Below are positions 1 through 11,644 of a stretch of 64,000 nt of DNA, piece after piece. The notes under the pieces are model-generated. The model was not told where the DNA came from. It saw only the letters and a list, made by a program, of their open reading frames with translations, and searched no databases. The stretch lies in the NCBI GenBank assembly GCA_026120185.1, contig JANUWF010001659.1, positions 434,001 to 498,000 of the forward strand, written 5' to 3'. Position 1 is the stretch's first letter; every line of letters starts with the position of its first letter. Both the position numbers and the translations under genes were made by a program. The stretch comes from Voacanga thouarsii (lineage: Eukaryota > Streptophyta > Magnoliopsida > Gentianales > Apocynaceae).

Positions 1-870
1 TCGTAGATTCACATCGCCCTTTTTCAACCTTCTACTGCCCTTTAGTCTCTGCAAATTATTGCATAAATGAGATTCACAACTGGTATCCAATACACATATC
101 ATATTACTAAAGGCAATATTAATCTCAATCATAAATATACCAGGAGTAGAAGTAGAAGTGCTTGCAAGCTTCTCCTTCTCTTTTTTTTCCTTCACGGTCT
201 TCAAGTAGGCTTTGCAGTTGTGCCTCCAATAGCCCATCTTACCACAATAATGACATAAGCCTTTAGTGGCTGCTTCTTTCTTCTTCATGCCTCCTTTGGG
301 CTTAGTAGAATTTTTCTTCTTCTTCTTTTTGGGAACTAGCTTCTTAGAAAACGAAGGATCTACTATCAAGATTGCCTTGTCATCCTTCTCCATGGATGAT
401 TCAACAGTCTTAAGCAGATCGATAAGCTCAGGTATGGTGGTCTCAATATTTTTCATGTGATAGTTAATCATAAATTGTGAAAAACTACTTAGTAATAAAT
501 ATAGAATTAAGTGAACACTTAAATCGTGATCTATTACGAAACTAAAAGACCCAAGCTTTTCAATATAGCCCAACATCTGTAGTCCATGAGTGGCCACTGA
601 AGTACCCTCAACCATCTTAGAATGGAACAGTTGTTTAAAGATCTCATATCTCTCAATTCTAGCTTATTTATCAAATAGTTCTTTAAGATGGATGATAATG
701 GTTTGAGCATCTATATGCTCATACTGTTTTTGTAACTCATGAGTCATTAACGCCAGCATAATACATGATGTAGTGTGCTTCTTATGGATAGCATGCTCAT
801 CAGCAGGAATATCTTGGGCTGGAGGTGGCAGAATAGGAGCATCTAGCACGTAGAGTAACTTTTCCGACTT
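1..870 (-). pseudogene. gag-protease fragment of the outer copia element (3' part)
   Basis: Minus-strand reading from 870 down gives a UBN2-type copia gag. It resumes the frame that was cut by the nested element, with KLLYVLDAPIL around 815-860, and continues to LFHSKMVEG and LGSFSFVI. A lysine-rich stretch follows, then a CCHC zinc knuckle (C-H-Y-C-G-K-M-G-Y-W-R-H-N-C, about 205-250), and finally the start of an aspartic protease near 60-100. The protease motif reads D-T-S-C-E-S where the family usually has D-T-G-C-G-S, so catalysis is doubtful. An in-frame TAA lies at about 664, probably once a CAA codon. The remaining pol is outside the window. Confidence 0.75.
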
Positions 871-875
871 GAGAA
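871..875. repeat. Target site duplication (left copy) of nested copia element
   Basis: GAGAA here matches GAGAA at 6040-6044. Removing one copy and the element between them restores the open gag frame of the outer element, which confirms the insertion point. Seven A-rich bases (876-882) separate this copy from the TG of the LTR, probably homopolymer slippage. Confidence 0.8.
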
Positions 876-882
876 AAAAAAT

Positions 883-1023
883 TGATTAATTGAGTAAAAA
901 TTTATTTTATTCGATAACGATTTAGGCTTATATACAGCCTTTACAATTTTGCACACAAGTCCCTAGAATTATCTATACTCTTCATTTCTCAATGAGACCC
1001 TAACAAAGATACAAATCTCAACA
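883..1023 (-). repeat. 3' LTR of nested copia element
   Basis: The 141-bp repeat begins TGATTAAT and ends CTCAACA on the plus strand, giving TG...CA ends. It pairs with 5899-6039. Because the element reads leftward, this is its 3' LTR. Confidence 0.92.
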
Positions 1024-1034
1024 CTCCCCCTCAA
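1024..1034 (-). other. Polypurine tract of nested copia element
   Basis: The minus strand reads TTGAGGGGGAG immediately before the 3' LTR. This is where plus-strand DNA synthesis of a copia element is primed. Confidence 0.8.
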
Positions 1035-4000
1035 GATGGGCAGAAGATATCCATTAAGCCCATCTTGTCATATAATCTTGAGAGATCTAATGAACTAAGT
1101 CCTTTAGTGAGATAGTCAACCACTTGCTCTCTAGTAGCTACATGTCCCAGCTCCAATAGTCCACTATCCAGCTTTTCTTTGATGAAGAACCTATCAATCT
1201 CCACATGTTTGGTTCTGTCATGTTGCACGGGGTTGTTGGCAATGCTAATTGCGGACTTGCTGTTGCACCACAGCTTCATTTTGACTCCTTGATCCATCTT
1301 GAGCTCTACTAACAAAGCTCTCAACCACACCATCTCCGCAACTCCTAAAGCCATAGCCCTATACTCAGCCTCTACTGTCGACCTTGCAACCACTGACTGC
1401 TTCTTACTCTTCCAGGATACCAAATTGCCTCCTACAAATATGCAATATCTAGCTGTGGACTTTCTATCATCAGCACAATTTGCCCAGTCAGAGTCACAAT
1501 AGCCGTCAATATTTAGATGTCCATTTTTCTTGAAGATCAACCCCTTCCCTGGTGCACTTTTCAGGTACCTCGGAATTTGGTACACTGCATCCATGTGGCC
1601 CTTCCTTAGGTCATGCATGAAGCGGCTCACCATACTTACAGCAAATGATATGTCAGGACGAGTGTGACTCAGATAGATGAGATGTCCTACCAACCTCTTG
1701 TACCGCTCACGATCAACCGGCTCTCCTGCCTCTGCGGTCAACTTGAACCTCTGATCAATTGGTGAAACCGCAGGCTTGCAACCCAACATGCCTCTGTGAG
1801 TAAGTTTAACGCATACTTCCTCTGAGATAGAACAATCCCCTCTTCTCCACGAGCCACCTCAATCCCCAGGAAGTATTTTAGCTACCCGAGGTCCTTCACC
1901 TCAAACTCTTTACCCAGTTTTGCCTTCAGCTGAGCAATCTCACCCTCGTCATCACCGGTGATAATCATATCATCCACATACACTGCTAACATAGTAATGT
2001 GACCACCCTGTTGTCGAAAAAACACTGTGTGATCGGCATTGATTTGCTGATAGCCCATGCTTACCATAGCTCTTCTGAACCTGTCAAACCAAGCTCTAGG
2101 AGACTGTTTCAACCCATACAATGACTTCCTTAATCTACAAACCTTGTCCACTATTTGTTTTGTACCAAAGCCTGGGGGAACCTCCATATACACCTCTTCT
2201 AGCAGATCTCCATGAAGAAATGCGTTTTTAACATCCAATTGAAGTAGTTTCCAACCCCCATTCACTACAATGGAGACAAATGTCCTTACTGTTCCCATCT
2301 TGGCCACAGGAGCAAAGGTCTCATCATAGTCGATGCCATATGTCTGACTATACCCCTTCGCCACCAACCGTGCCTTGTAGCGATCAATTTTTCCTTTTGG
2401 GGTCTGCTTCACTGTGAACACCCACTTGCACCCCACTACCTTCTTGCCTAGTGGTAGTGACACTATCTCCCAAGTTCTGTTCTTATCTAGAGCTCCAAGT
2501 TCTTCTTGCATAGCTTCTTTCCACTTTGGATCCTCTTTAGCATCCTGCCAACACTTAGGCAAAGTAATAGAGTCCAAAGATGTAATGAATACTCCATACG
2601 TAGGTGATAAGTTAGAGTATGAGACAAACTGAGTAATATCATGTGGGAAACCATAACGGTCGGGGGGAACTCCCACATTATTGCGAATGGGATGAGAATA
2701 AGGAATTATATCACCTGTGTCTTCTCAATTTAAGGGTGGTGTAGGTGTCTCAGAAGTTGGAGTAGGCCGGGACAAGGGACTTGATGGCACCAGTAATACT
2801 GCAGATGTTGACTCTGGCACCTCATTCTGCCTCCTCTAGGTATACACTCTCAACTCCCCATGTGCCTGAGTCCCAACACCTATGGGTTCCTCCTCTTCTT
2901 TATTCTCATGCTTCTCAACTGATTCTCTCCGCTCAACAGAATAAGGAATCGATACGGGAATTGATCCTACATTCACCAACCTCTCACCATTCTCCCTCTC
3001 TCGCCTTATACCTTCTTTATCAGATAAGTCACCAATGGATGAGGTCACCTCCAATGTATAATATGGCTCAAACTCTCGAAAATGCACATCCATGCTTACA
3101 AATAACCTTTTCTCTACTAGACTCCAACAAACATACCCCTTCTGGGTAGCAGAGTATCCTACAAAGACACATTTCACGGCTCTAGGACCAAGCTTCCCTA
3201 CGGATGGTCTGTTGTCCTTCACAAAACACACACAACCAAACATCTTCATTGGGAGGATCCTACCATTATCTCCTTTCAACATTTCACATGGAGACTTCCA
3301 GTCCAACACTCTTAAGGGTATCCTGTTGATCAATTGAGCAGCTGTTAAGACCGCTTGCCCCCATAACTGCTTTGGGATATTCATCACGATCACCATGCTT
3401 CTAACTGTCTCTAAAAGATGTCTATTTTTCCTTTCTGCTACCCCATTTTGAGCTGGTGTGTATGGACATGTAGTCTGATGTTGTATGCCTTAAGCTGACA
3501 AGTATTCCGCAAATGCTCTATTGGTATACTCTGTACCATTATCAAACCTCAATATTTTCACCACTGCTCCATATTGAGTCTGAATAGACCTATGAAAGTC
3601 TTTGAAGCAGTCAAATACATCACTCTTATTTTTCATCAAATACAACCAAGTAACATGAGAAAAATAATCAATAAAAGTCATAAAATATCTAAAACCATTT
3701 ATAGAACTCGTGGAATAAGGTCCCCAAATATCAGACTGTATCAAATTAAAAGCACAAGAGCTTCTATGACCAGAACGAACATAAGAACTTCTAGTAAGTT
3801 TTCCAAATTCACATGCATCACACACAACTTTCTATTTATTAGCATTTTCAAATAAAACTGGATACAACCGACTTAACACACTAAATGAAATGTGTCCCAT
3901 GTGTTGGTGATGGAGCATCAACACATCCTCAGCACTCATCTCAGATCCTTCTACTCCTACCTTCTCCACCATAGATATCAATGCGGAGTCCATCCCCTCA

Positions 4001-5499
4001 TGATCCAAGTACCACAATCCATTATGCCACATGCCAGTCCTAAGTCTCCGACCCGTCTCCTTCTCCTGGAAGATCACCTTAGGAATATCAAAAGAAACTA
4101 CACATTTTAGTTGGAGTATAATGGCACTAATAGATAAAAGATTTACTAGGAAAGAAGGAGCATGCAAAACATTGGATAAAGTTACTGAACCTGTATAATT
4201 CACTGTACCCTTACCAACCACAGGCTGTGCTGTCCCATCAGCGGTCTGGATGCTATCTGGCATCGCTAAGTAAGTGTAGGAAGAGAACTTACTAGCATTA
4301 CCTGTCACATGTCGATATGCACCAGAATCTACGATCCATTCTGGTGATCTAATGGTGGAGATAGAGGTAAGAGCATGTGTGTTACCAGTACATTTGGTCA
4401 ATTGAGCATAAGTAGCAGTGTTACTCATGGGCAAAGAGGAGGTGAATGCATCCTCAATCGCACTCTTCTTGTCTCTATCACCTGCTGCTCTCTGCTTCCT
4501 TCTCAATATTTCTAATAGTGTCTGGTCTTCCTCAGTAAAGACCACACCCACCTCTTCCTCTTTCTCCGGTACCATCAGATTGGCCCGATAGCCTCTTCCA
4601 CCTCTTCTGCCCCCACGGCCGCAACTACGACTTGCAGACTGTCCACGTCCACCTAAGTCTCTCTCCTTGGGTGGGTAAGGACAAGCCTGTTTCAGATTAC
4701 CTACTTCACCACAATTGTAGCACTGCCTAGTCTCCCGTTTGAACCCTGTGTTACCTGAGTTGGAGACCACTAGTACTGACTTCATCCCACGATCTCCGCT
4801 TGTCCCAACCTATAGCTTAATACGACTCTCCTCTTGTATTATGGCCGAAACCGCCTCCTCTAATGAAGGGATCCTCGGCTGAGCTAGCAGCATCGCTGTC
4901 CTTTGCTCAAATGCTGGGGCTAACCCCTGGAGAAATAACATAGTCTTCTCCTGAATCATGGCCTCTCTTTCCTTACACTTAGGATCTTTACAGCCTGTTC
5001 GAGGCGAGAAATGATCATGATCTAGCCACAAGCACTCCAACTCTATGGCATACTCCTGCACTGTCCTATCTCCTTTGACTGTAGCATAGATGTCCCTCTT
5101 AATCTGGAACACCCTCAAATTGTTCCCCACACCATCATAGGTTCTCCTCAACTTCTCCCAGACATCATTGACCTTCTCGATACCATCCACTATCGCAACA
5201 ATAGACGGGACCATTGAGTTGAGAAGCCACATGTACACCAACATGTGAGTTGACTTCCACTCATCTCTCCCTGCAGTGCCCTCAGCTGGCTCTACTTTCT
5301 CATCTGTCAAGTACTCCCCTAGACTCCTCCCTTCCAAAGTATACCTCACCCGACGTGACCAACTTAGATACGTTACTGGTCCATCGAGTTTCAGATCAAC
5401 AGGTGGAAGCTCCACCTTAACAGCAGGTGGCCTCGTAAAATTTTCACCCCCCGACATCCTCATAAACCGCATCAATGTCGCAAGATCTGCAGGATCCAA
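1031..5499 (-). pseudogene. gag-pol polyprotein of nested copia element (inactivated)
   Basis: The start is ATG at 5499 (MDPADLATLMRF). Domains in order are: gag (5499-4810); zinc knuckle C-Y-N-C-G-E-V-G-N-L-K-Q-A-C (about 4725); aspartic protease with WIVDSGAYRHVTG (about 4330); GAG-pre-integrase HHQHMGH (about 3900); integrase core with SDIWGPY and RFDNGTEY (3740-3530); integrase C-terminus (3396-2836); reverse transcriptase with YVDDMIITGDD (2676-1882, about 1975); and RNase H ending at 1031. Everything down to 1882 stays in one frame, interrupted by in-frame stops at 4810, 3832, 3490, 2836, 2725 and 1882. One frameshift near 1790-1800 precedes the RNase H part. The family normally makes this as one polyprotein, so this copy cannot encode it. 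The RT YVDD and protease DSGA motifs are intact. Confidence 0.93.
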
Positions 5500-5882
5500 T
5501 TTCTAACCACCTCCTCCATCGTATTCTTGCTAGCCTCTGTCATCGACTCATATTCCAGTTCCTCACACCTATTATACGAGTCTATTACACACTTACCCTT
5601 CTTCTTCTCCTTGACCCGATCTCGATCTTCTACACATCAAGATCTATCTAGAACTTCTGCATCTTCATGCTATCTCAGGACCCTTAGGGTATCGCCCTCC
5701 CCACATAAGCACGAAGATAGAAAATAAACTAGAAGTGGTGAGGGGCCTAGAGAGAAAGAAGGGTAACTGTTACTGGAGCGATTTACTGTAGTGGTGGCGC
5801 GGCACTGTAACGGCGGTACTGTTGCAGCGGCACGGTACTGTAGCGGGGGAGCGGGTACTGTAGCGGGTTACGGCTAGGGTTT
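5500..5882 (-). other. 5' leader of nested copia element with GC-rich short repeats
   Basis: This untranslated stretch lies between primer binding site and gag. Positions 5765-5868 are unusually GC-rich and repeat variants of TACTGTAGCGG about six times. No coding frame is seen here. Confidence 0.6.
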
Positions 5883-5895
5883 GGCTCTAATACCA
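5883..5895 (-). other. Primer binding site (tRNA-Met type) of nested copia element
   Basis: The minus strand reads TGGTATTAGAGCC three bases inside the 5' LTR. It is one base off the common plant copia site TGGTATCAGAGC, which is complementary to the initiator tRNA-Met 3' end. Confidence 0.85.
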
Positions 5896-5898
5896 AAT

Positions 5899-6039
5899 TG
5901 ATTAATCGAGTAAAAACTTATTTTATTCGATAATGATTTAGGCTTATATACAGCCTTTACAATTTTGCACACAAGTTCCTAGAATTATCTATACTTTTCA
6001 TTTCTCAATGAGACCCTAACAAAGATACAAATCTCAACA
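5899..6039 (-). repeat. 5' LTR of nested copia element
   Basis: This 141-bp partner of 883-1023 has five transition differences and no indels. It is followed by the GAGAA target duplication at 6040-6044. Confidence 0.92.
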
Positions 6040-6135
6040 GAGAATGATTCTCAAGTTTTTATACCAGTCCAAATAGTTTGATTCAGTGAGTTTATTTGTT
6101 TTCAAAATGCTACGTAGGTTTAGATTTGTTGACAT
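6040..6135 (-). pseudogene. gag N-terminus of the outer copia element
   Basis: ATG at 6135 on the minus strand opens MSTNLNLRSILKTNKL and then TESNYLDWYKNLRIIL, a typical N-terminus of copia UBN2-type gag. The frame continues across the nested insertion at 871. It is a separate exon-like piece only because of that insertion. Confidence 0.8.
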
Positions 6136-7910
6136 GATGCGAGTGACCTAAATGTAAAAATAGAGTAATTAGAACATGTATATGCTCATGATATGCAAAT
6201 AATTAAGTCTTTAATTAAACGCATTTTTATTCCACTATTTTACTCAAATCAATAGCCCCCACTATTGACTCAAAAAAGCCTATTGGAAGCTTTTCTAGTG
6301 GACCAATATTTAAATTCCTTAAGAATGACCTTGGGTTAGCCCAACAAGCCACTCTTAAATTCAATGGTAGGTATCCAATACCAATTACATCAAATGCAAC
6401 TACAGTATCATTAGGTGATTAACATCTCTTAATCATTAAAGTATTTAATACTATCCCAACCTTACCTCCAATATTTTTTATGCTTGGGTTAGCCCAACCA
6501 AGATAAAGAAATTATTCAAACCCAACTCATTAATCAGGAATTAAACTCCATAGCTTGAACATACTCAATGTCAAGTAGGCTTGGGTATGCCCAATAACTT
6601 GGTCTCGAAAAAGAGCTCTCGTTCTTACTATATTAATGGAAGACATTCATTTAATATTATTTGAGGAATTTATTCCTTTTAGGTGTCTCATCATTTGGTA
6701 TGCATACAATTTATCAATAAGTAGCATAAATTGATAAACATGGTAATAAACAATTACGTGGCATGGTTATAGACTCTTTAAATTAATTTTTTCGAGCCAT
6801 CAAGTAAATTAATATGGTCAACCCTATGTGTTCATGCATAATTTAAGTATAATGTCTTACCATCTTGCTTCATTTTAATTGTCGTCTTCAAAATCTTGTA
6901 AATATAATTCTACCTCAATCTAACCTATATAAACTAATTATATAATTTTCTAAAGAAAGAAACCTCGAGTTACATTCGAGGGGAGTTAGATGAGAAAAAA
7001 ATTACACAAGAATTTGAGATATGGCAGGGCGCGCAGTCCCTATTTAATTAAAACAAAGCGATAAAGATACATGAACAGATAAGTTTGGTCTTAGTCTATA
7101 ACCATCCACCATGCCAATAAAACGTGCTTAAAATACAGCATAAAACATTCAATACACAATCATCCAAAATCAATATTTTAGAGAAATCTGGGTCCAAAAT
7201 CAAATTTTGAAAAGTTCTAGGCTAAAATCAAATTTTTAGAAAATTGTAGGTCCTACATATAATTTTTAAAATATTTTTATCCAAAATCATGTATTTCAAA
7301 TAAATTCTAATCATTATTAGAATATATTCTCAAAATTAGAAAAGATTAAAAAAAAACTTATTTTTTTATTAGAACCCTTTTTTTTATAAAACAATGCAAG
7401 AATAGAGTGCACTTGGCTCTAGGTGGGTAGAAGGCACCCGATGCCAGGTTTGCTCTGGAGGCATGCACAAGGGAAGAACAGAATGTACTTGGCGCTAGAT
7501 GGGTTGAACGTACCTGGAGCCAGGTATGCTCTGGAGGTGGAAAAATACCACTGCTCATCTTCTTCCCCAAATTTTTCATGAACAGCAACGAGATTTTCAG
7601 ACCGTTCAAAACAATTTTGATATCAAGCATTGTTAATCAATATTAACAACCAATTATAATCTACATCACAATTTAAACAACAATCCAAATTGTTAAATCA
7701 AAATCTTGATCGCAAAAAAATCTAACGCCAAAGCAGACCCACATGGAAACAACTTCCCAATCGTTTTTCAATGACTCAAAGACTCTTCAAACCAGAAAAC
7801 CCAAACACACCATACAAAGTAGTAGGCATACAATCACCATGATCCTATAGTTACATACTCAGAAACTATTTCAAAGTGATTAAAGACCCATTAAAACACA
7901 AACATGAAGT
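6136..7910 (-). other. Leader of the outer copia element; no gene seen
   Basis: This AT-rich stretch has no convincing coding frame. It holds three hairpin-prone copies of CTTGGGTTAGCCCAA or variants (near 6331, 6483 and 6581), a CCTCGA...TCGAGG stem near 6962-6982, and two 76-bp tandem units at 7398-7541. An open frame across the tandem units (7358-7630, minus) looks like repeat-driven chance. Confidence 0.45.
7398..7541. repeat. Two imperfect 76-bp tandem units
   Basis: Unit 1 starts at 7398 and unit 2 at 7474. Both contain CACTTGG or TACTTGG, a CTAGGTGGGT-like core, CCAGGT, and TGCTCTGGAGG in the same order. They lie within the presumed leader of the outer retroelement. Confidence 0.65.
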
Positions 7911-7921
7911 CTCTGATACCA
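7911..7921 (-). other. Primer binding site of the outer copia element
   Basis: The minus strand reads TGGTATCAGAG, the classical initiator tRNA-Met site. It lies one base from the end (CCCAACA) of the LTR at 7923. Confidence 0.85.
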
Positions 7922-7922
7922 C

Positions 7923-9578
7923 TGTTGGGATTTCATCATGCTTATCAAATAAGAACGCAGTGGAAATAACCATGAAATCCATGCCCAAGGATCACGTGTT
8001 TGCAATTAAAATGGAAATAGAGAAAGGAAATGGAGGTTACCTTTTATGGCAGAAAAATAAAATTTTCTTACGCCTGCCCTCTATTTTGATCGTCCACCTC
8101 GCGCCACTACAATCCAAGAGTAGGATTGTCTCTAGCACTAATCAACATAAGATTGAATTGTTCACAAAGCCCGCTCAAGTAGAAGAAGAGCGGCTAGGTT
8201 TTAATTGGAGAAGAATAGGGATGAAGAAAAAGATCCGAAAACCTCTGTGTTTTGATCATTCAACCCACTCTAGCAAAAGGAACGAATTTCCTTATTTATA
8301 GTTTTAGGATTTATGTTAATTGCAATTAAGTCCTGCAAGATTTAATATCTACAATTGGACCCTTGAAGTTTATATAATTGCAACCAAGTCCCATGAATTA
8401 TAACAAATTTATAATTCACCTACAAATATATTTTCTTCTCTTAATTAAACCCCACAATATTATTAAATAATATATATATTGAGCATTCAAACATTTATTG
8501 TGTGTGACCTATTAGGTTTCCTGGTCTTCTTAGTAGCATAATATGGATTAATTCTAATAGCTTTAGAATTAATAATCTTAAATAAAATATAGGATTAATT
8601 TATTAATTCTATAATTAATAAATTCATATTTAACATATCAAAAGCGACATCTAGCAATAACTATTGATCACCCAAAAGTCCAGAAAGTCAAGTAGCTTGA
8701 TGTGAACTTTTCAATAGCAAATAACCAGTGCAATAAACTCCTTTCACCATATAATATCTTATTCAGTCTAGAGCATGGAATTAGTTCCAACTCCATCCAG
8801 AATATTATTAATTCTAGCTCGAATATTTTAGTACTTGTTCAAGAAATTCATTACTCGATATGTGTATCAAATTTGGAACTATTTTCAACATATAGTTGCC
8901 TTGGCCAAGGACTTCATAAGTAATAATTTCTACAAGTGGCCCTGAAATATACTATCCTACTATTAGGAGTGGTGAATCATTTATCAATCCTCTCAACTAC
9001 TTTCGTTTACCTCACATTGTACCCAATATCCATCCCATAGGCGGCCCTCGATCTGACTCCAGAGATTGGAATCAAATTACAATACTCAGCAAACAAAGTA
9101 CCTTAGAGATCTCAAGTCTAAATATATTTGCACGTTTGCTATAACGAGATTTTATCACTGACATAAATAGCTTATCCAAGTGATTATCTCATAGTTAGGT
9201 CATCCAATAAACTTGTTTATATAACAAGCATCCACATATTAATCTTGAGTATCACAATACTCACGGTTATAAGAACTATCGCTTGATCCAATCAAGGGAT
9301 ATAACATATGCTAGTCTTACAGTATTAATAATATCCCATCTCATTAATATTATGACTAGAGATCATTTAAGCACAAACACTACATAGTATAGTAGGAATC
9401 TCACATCATGATCTCTATTATGATTTCCTTAACATTGTGTTGTACTAAGGACTTTATCAAACAGTTTATACGTATATTCAGATGTAACAATTAAACTGAA
9501 AGATAAAGAATGCCTCTTTATTAATTACTATGCAATATACATGGTACAAGTGATTACCTCTAGGGCAAAACACTAACA
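7923..9578 (-). repeat. 5' LTR (1.66 kb) of the outer copia element
   Basis: On the minus strand it starts TGTTAGTGTTTTGCCCTAGA at 9578 and ends CCCAACA at 7923, directly before the primer binding site. The start motif and length suit Angela-type LTRs. A 141-codon open frame on the plus strand (7876-8301) overlaps the primer site and LTR and is not considered a gene. The target duplication cannot be tested because the other end is outside the window. Confidence 0.8.
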
Positions 9579-10979
9579 TAGTGACCTAAGGACTGCTGCT
9601 GACATATTGCGTCCTGAATGCAGTTGCATGCAACAACAACCTTTGGTCCCACTGGGCGTGCCAATTATATTGTTGTACAAAAGGGGAGCCGATGGGAATG
9701 GCGATCGACTTCTCTTTCGATGAACATAAACAGTCCGATAGAAGAATGAATGTAAAAGTTAAACATTTTAAGAGACGTAGGTTTCTTGAACTTATTATTA
9801 AAAAAAAAAGTCCAAGAAAGCAGGAATATTGCATGCAAAAGCCAATAAGGATTGGAATCAATGTATTTCGATTGATCTTGATAGAAAGGAATACAAAATT
9901 ACTAGAATTTAAAACCAAAGTAAAATGAAATGAAAAGCTGGTAATAAAGGAATAATGGAAACTTCTAAAAACCAATCAAAGCAGTAAAGAAAAATAAAGA
10001 AAATGTAGAAAAAAGAGAATTGAAAACTAAAAACTGGTAATCTTATGGGTGTGTTAGTTGTTTGTCCTTGTTCTGGGAATCGTTACCCATTTTATGCTTG
10101 TTGTAGTGTTGTAACCGACTATCTACACGTGGAGAAAATCTCGCTTCATGGCTCATCCCTAGTGATTAAGAACAGTAGTGCTTTACCAATCGTGCCGAGA
10201 CATGGGAGTGATGACTCAACGGCTCCTGGTTCCGATGTTGACCGGGTACATCGGCTGAAAGATTCTTCATGTCATCATCGGCTTAGCAAAATTCCTATCG
10301 GCTTCGGCTTAAAGTTATTGTTGCAACCGATCGGCTAAAGTTGATGTCAACATATATCAATATACATTCATATATATAAAGCATGCATGTATAGTTGATC
10401 ACCTTATACATTATACATGAAGTGTATATTCTAGATGACATATGAAGTGTATATTCTAGATGACATATTAACGATCCAACTATTAGATCTATTAAAGAAA
10501 CTTAAAAATGCATGAAAACCAAATACGAAGGCAATCGGAAGTAGTTTGATTGCTTATCAAAGAATTTTTACATTATTTGTATTCATACAACTATAAAAGT
10601 TAAAAACATAATCAACATTTATACTTTTAGCTTGCAAATTCAAAATCCAGCGTTAGATTTAACAAATAAGTTAAAGCAGTTATGTATATCACTTTTGAAG
10701 AATGGAGACAAACTACATAGTTACAGAAGAATAAATTTGCTATGAAATTTAATTATAACATCTAGCTTGCAACAAACCTAATGCCTATATGAATATATGT
10801 TCAACAAATTAAAGATTCAACCATCATATATATTAAAGTAATTGCAAAAGTAAGTAATTAGGATTTTCAAGAAAGAAGACAAAATTAATGTATTCATCGA
10901 AATGTTTTCTATGAAAATAAACTAGTCATAAATTAAAAGAAAATATGTCATAAATATAAAAAAAATGATGTCAAAAATA
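9579..10979. other. Intergenic; no gene recognised
   Basis: AT-rich sequence. Open frames at 9586-9975 (minus), 9692-9928 (+) and 10045-10338 (+) match no family I know and lack supporting context. A GC-richer patch (10045-10340) repeats short ATCGGCT words and may be a transposon remnant. Confidence 0.4.
10417..10466. repeat. Perfect 25-bp tandem duplication
   Basis: The 25-bp unit beginning ATGAAGTGTATATTC occurs twice without mismatch (10417-10441 and 10442-10466). Confidence 0.9.
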
Positions 10980-11322
10980 TTATAAAAGTCACACAGCTAA
11001 AAACCGTTGCAAATAATATGGCATAATAAATGTAACATTTTTTTATTGCGGCTTGAGAGTCATGGTATCAAATGCATAAAGCGTCGTAAAACACATATAT
11101 ATTTATAGCAGTTGAAAGATCGTCGTAAATTACTAATTATTGTGACGAATTATCATAAGTATCAACATATATATGATGGTTTATTGTAAATACAGTAATA
11201 TATATGACAATCAAAAAATTATTGTATAAACTACCTAATACGACGGTCCATCATATAAGATCAATATTTACGATAGACTTCAGACCGTAGTAATATCATA
11301 AAAGGTCATTTTTCTTGTAGTG
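10980..11322. mobile_element. CACTA (En/Spm) transposon terminus, right end only
   Basis: Positions 11304-11322 read, on the opposite strand, CACTACAAGAAAAATGACC, the hallmark CACTA terminal inverted repeat. Inside it are short CGTCGTAAA or CGACGG-like words in both directions, as in CACTA subterminal regions. I did not find a matching CACTACAAG end to the left, so the element is truncated, or its partner lies beyond a nested insertion. Confidence 0.65.
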
Positions 11323-11639
11323 CATCTTTTCTGTTGTAAATATGATTATATCATTGAAGTGTGAAACAAGATAACAATAAGGCGAAATACAATAAGGAAT
11401 AAATACACCTTTACACAGCAAGTTATTTAACCCTCTAGATAAGATTTCTTGAGATAAAATAAATAGGGCAAGTGAAGCGGATCTCCTTGACTGAGACCCG
11501 GGTAGACTAAAGTAGGGAAAGCCTTAACCATTCGCAAAAGCTGTAAAACCAACAACTAAAAAAAGCATGGTTAACCAACTGGAGAAAGTAGTTATCAAAA
11601 CCAAATCTACTCAAGTTTGATAACAGAACCTTCGAACTT
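11323..11639. other. Intergenic; nothing recognised
   Basis: A short spacer between the CACTA terminus and the solo LTR, with no coding frame or repeat noticed. Confidence 0.5.
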
Positions 11640-11644
11640 ATCAG

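Larger units (their letters stand above)
876..6039 (-). mobile_element. Ty1/copia retrotransposon nested in gag of the outer element
   Basis: This is a complete 5.16 kb element read on the minus strand. It has two 141-bp LTRs (883-1023 and 5899-6039), a polypurine tract, a primer binding site, and a single-frame gag-PR-IN-RT-RNaseH polyprotein. The target duplication is GAGAA. The LTRs differ at five positions, all transitions (about 3.5 percent), so the insertion is moderately old. The very short LTRs and single long frame are common in several copia lineages; I do not assign one. Confidence 0.93.
1..9578 (-). mobile_element. Angela-like Ty1/copia retrotransposon, partial, split by a nested element
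   Basis: Reading the minus strand from the right, there is a 1.66 kb LTR (7923-9578), a tRNA-Met type primer binding site (7911-7921), a long leader (6136-7910), the gag start at 6135, and then gag and protease running off the left edge at position 1. A second copia element (876-6039) sits inside gag. The gag-knuckle-protease order and the protease flank (HLCNN near 50, then a Lys-Gly-Asp-Val-Asn-Leu-Arg run) match the Angela-type lineage as I know it. The remaining pol and the other LTR would lie left of the window. The 1.8 kb leader is long for this lineage and may hide another insertion, so assigning the LTR and the gag to one element is an inference. Confidence 0.7.

Noticed and set aside
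7911..7921. Possible tRNA gene fragments at TGGTATCAGAG sites (also 25226)
   Set aside because: Each abuts an LTR end and is a retrotransposon primer binding site; no cloverleaf surrounds them.
7876..8301. 141-codon open frame on the plus strand
   Set aside because: It spans the primer binding site and LTR of the outer copia element, on the strand opposite to its genes, and resembles no protein.
9586..9975. 129-codon minus-strand open frame
   Set aside because: Phe/Ser-rich composition typical of AT-rich chance frames; no motif, splice context or neighbour support.
10045..10338. 97-codon plus-strand open frame
   Set aside because: No recognisable domain; sits in a patch of short repeated words near transposon remnants.
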